From the NCBI RefSeq assembly GCF_036409475.1, contig NZ_JAYRCK010000013.1, forward strand, positions 62,001-126,000: DNA of 64,000 bases, read 5' to 3'. Each line of letters opens with the position of its first letter. The first letter of the stretch is position 1. Under the pieces are notes generated by a model, which saw only the letters and a program-made list of their open reading frames with translations, made no database searches and was not told the DNA's origin. The DNA comes from Scandinavium sp036409475 (lineage in GTDB: Bacteria; Pseudomonadota; Gammaproteobacteria; Enterobacterales; Enterobacteriaceae). Both the position numbers and the translations under genes were made by a program. Shown in pieces: positions 63,668 through 64,000 of the stretch.

Positions 63668-63689
63668 GGGCATCGCTTCGGCGATGCCC
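63668..63689 (+). other. Intercistronic hairpin between yhdW and yhdX
   Basis: Perfect 9-bp stem GGGCATCGC/GCGATGCCC with a very stable C(TTCG)G tetraloop and no T tract after it. Placed after a binding-protein gene, it probably stabilises the yhdW mRNA and lowers expression of the permease genes. Confidence 0.8.
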
Positions 63690-63719
63690 TCTCCAGAGTC
63701 TGGTTATTGAGGTTTCACT

Positions 63720-64000
63720 ATGTCTCACCGCCGCCTGACCGTAAAAGGACAACTTTCCTTTTCCAACCCCACGGTTCGTGCCTGGCTATTTCAGATAATC
63801 GCAGTGGTGGCGGTTGCTGTAATTGCTATCTATCTTATCCACAACACCATGACTAACCTGAACAACCGCGGCATCACGTCAGGATTTGCCTTTCTCGATC
63901 GCAGCGCCGGGTTCGGCATTGTTCAGCATCTGATTGATTATCAACAAGGAGACACGTACGGCCGCGTCTTTATCGTAGGGTTGCTGAACACTCTGCTGGT
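63720..64000 (+). CDS. yhdX: Amino acid ABC transporter permease, 3'-truncated by window edge
   Basis: First 93 codons of the permease that follows yhdW; the window ends inside it. The N-terminus is MSHRRLTVKGQLSFSNPTVR. A first membrane helix (AWLFQIIAVVAVVAIAIYLI) follows, then a periplasmic segment with SGFAFLDRSAGFGI, typical of the AapQ/YhdX family. A GAGGTTTCACT ribosome site precedes the ATG. It should continue beyond the window together with yhdY and yhdZ. Confidence 0.9.
   Translation, partial: MSHRRLTVKGQLSFSNPTVRAWLFQIIAVVAVAVIAIYLIHNTMTNLNNRGITSGFAFLDRSAGFGIVQHLIDYQQGDTYGRVFIVGLLNTLL

Overview
The window is a continuous stretch of core chromosome from a member of the Enterobacteriaceae. 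Gene content and order follow the Escherichia coli gltB-to-yhdX region closely (gltBD, nan operon, sspAB, rpsI-rplM, zapE/zapG, degQ-degS, mdh, argR, yhcN, yhcO, aaeXAB/aaeR, tldD, yhdP, rng, yhdE, mreDCB, csrD, acuI, aroQ-accBC, yhdT-panF-prmA, dusB-fis, yhdU, acrS/acrEF, yhdV, yhdWX). It is not E. coli K-12. msrPQ sits between acuI and aroQ. A sugar-uptake and kinase/aldolase cluster separates accC from yhdT. An aldehyde dehydrogenase separates yhcO from aaeB. A FucR-like regulator separates aaeR from tldD. nanE is missing from the nan operon and yhdJ is missing after fis. The genus cannot be fixed from the sequence alone; a Citrobacter/Enterobacter/Lelliottia-like relative is plausible. I found no rRNA, tRNA, CRISPR, prophage or intact transposase gene.

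Layout. 0-3.2 kb: glutamate synthase (gltB truncated by the window edge, then gltD). 3.2-8.0 kb: sialic acid catabolism (nanR-A-T-K-Q, minus strand) with a triple GGTATA NanR operator. 8.3-12 kb: sspAB, rplM-rpsI and zapE on the minus strand. 12.1-15.3 kb: zapG and the periplasmic proteases degQ and degS. 15.4-20.2 kb: mdh, argR, two tandem YhcN-type small secreted proteins, yhcO and the aldehyde dehydrogenase. 20.3-26.7 kb: hydroxybenzoate efflux (aae), the FucR-like regulator and tldD. 26.8-37.5 kb: yhdP, rng, yhdE, mreDCB and csrD. 37.7-42.9 kb: acuI, the methionine sulfoxide reductase pair msrPQ, aroQ and acetyl-CoA carboxylase accBC. 43-51.5 kb: sugar cluster. 51.5-64 kb: yhdT-panF-prmA, dusB-fis, acrS/acrEF, yhdV and the start of an amino-acid ABC transporter operon preceded by a sigma-54-like promoter.

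The sugar cluster looks like a self-contained ketohexose pathway. It has a sugar-binding protein, ATPase and permease for uptake, a DUF4432 mutarotase-like protein, two paralogous PfkB kinases (TagK-like), a GatY-like class II tagatose/fructose-bisphosphate aldolase and a DeoR-family regulator. The inferred route is uptake, two successive phosphorylations and cleavage to triose phosphates, with D-tagatose or a related ketose as the likeliest substrate.

The most unusual signal is a 140-bp repeat present three times (8093-8232 minus, 15292-15431 plus, 61537-61676 plus). Each copy lies between two identical copies of the local rho-independent terminator hairpin (those of sspB, degS and acrF). 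The duplicated segment differs in sequence and length at each site (about 21, 25 and 19 bp) and always equals the hairpin. All three elements have the same orientation relative to the upstream gene, and the T-rich tract follows only the distal hairpin. This looks like a small non-autonomous mobile element that recognises terminator hairpins and duplicates them on insertion. Other points worth checking are a hairpin that buries the msrP ribosome binding site, the missing nanE, and the sigma-54/NtrC-like signals before yhdW.
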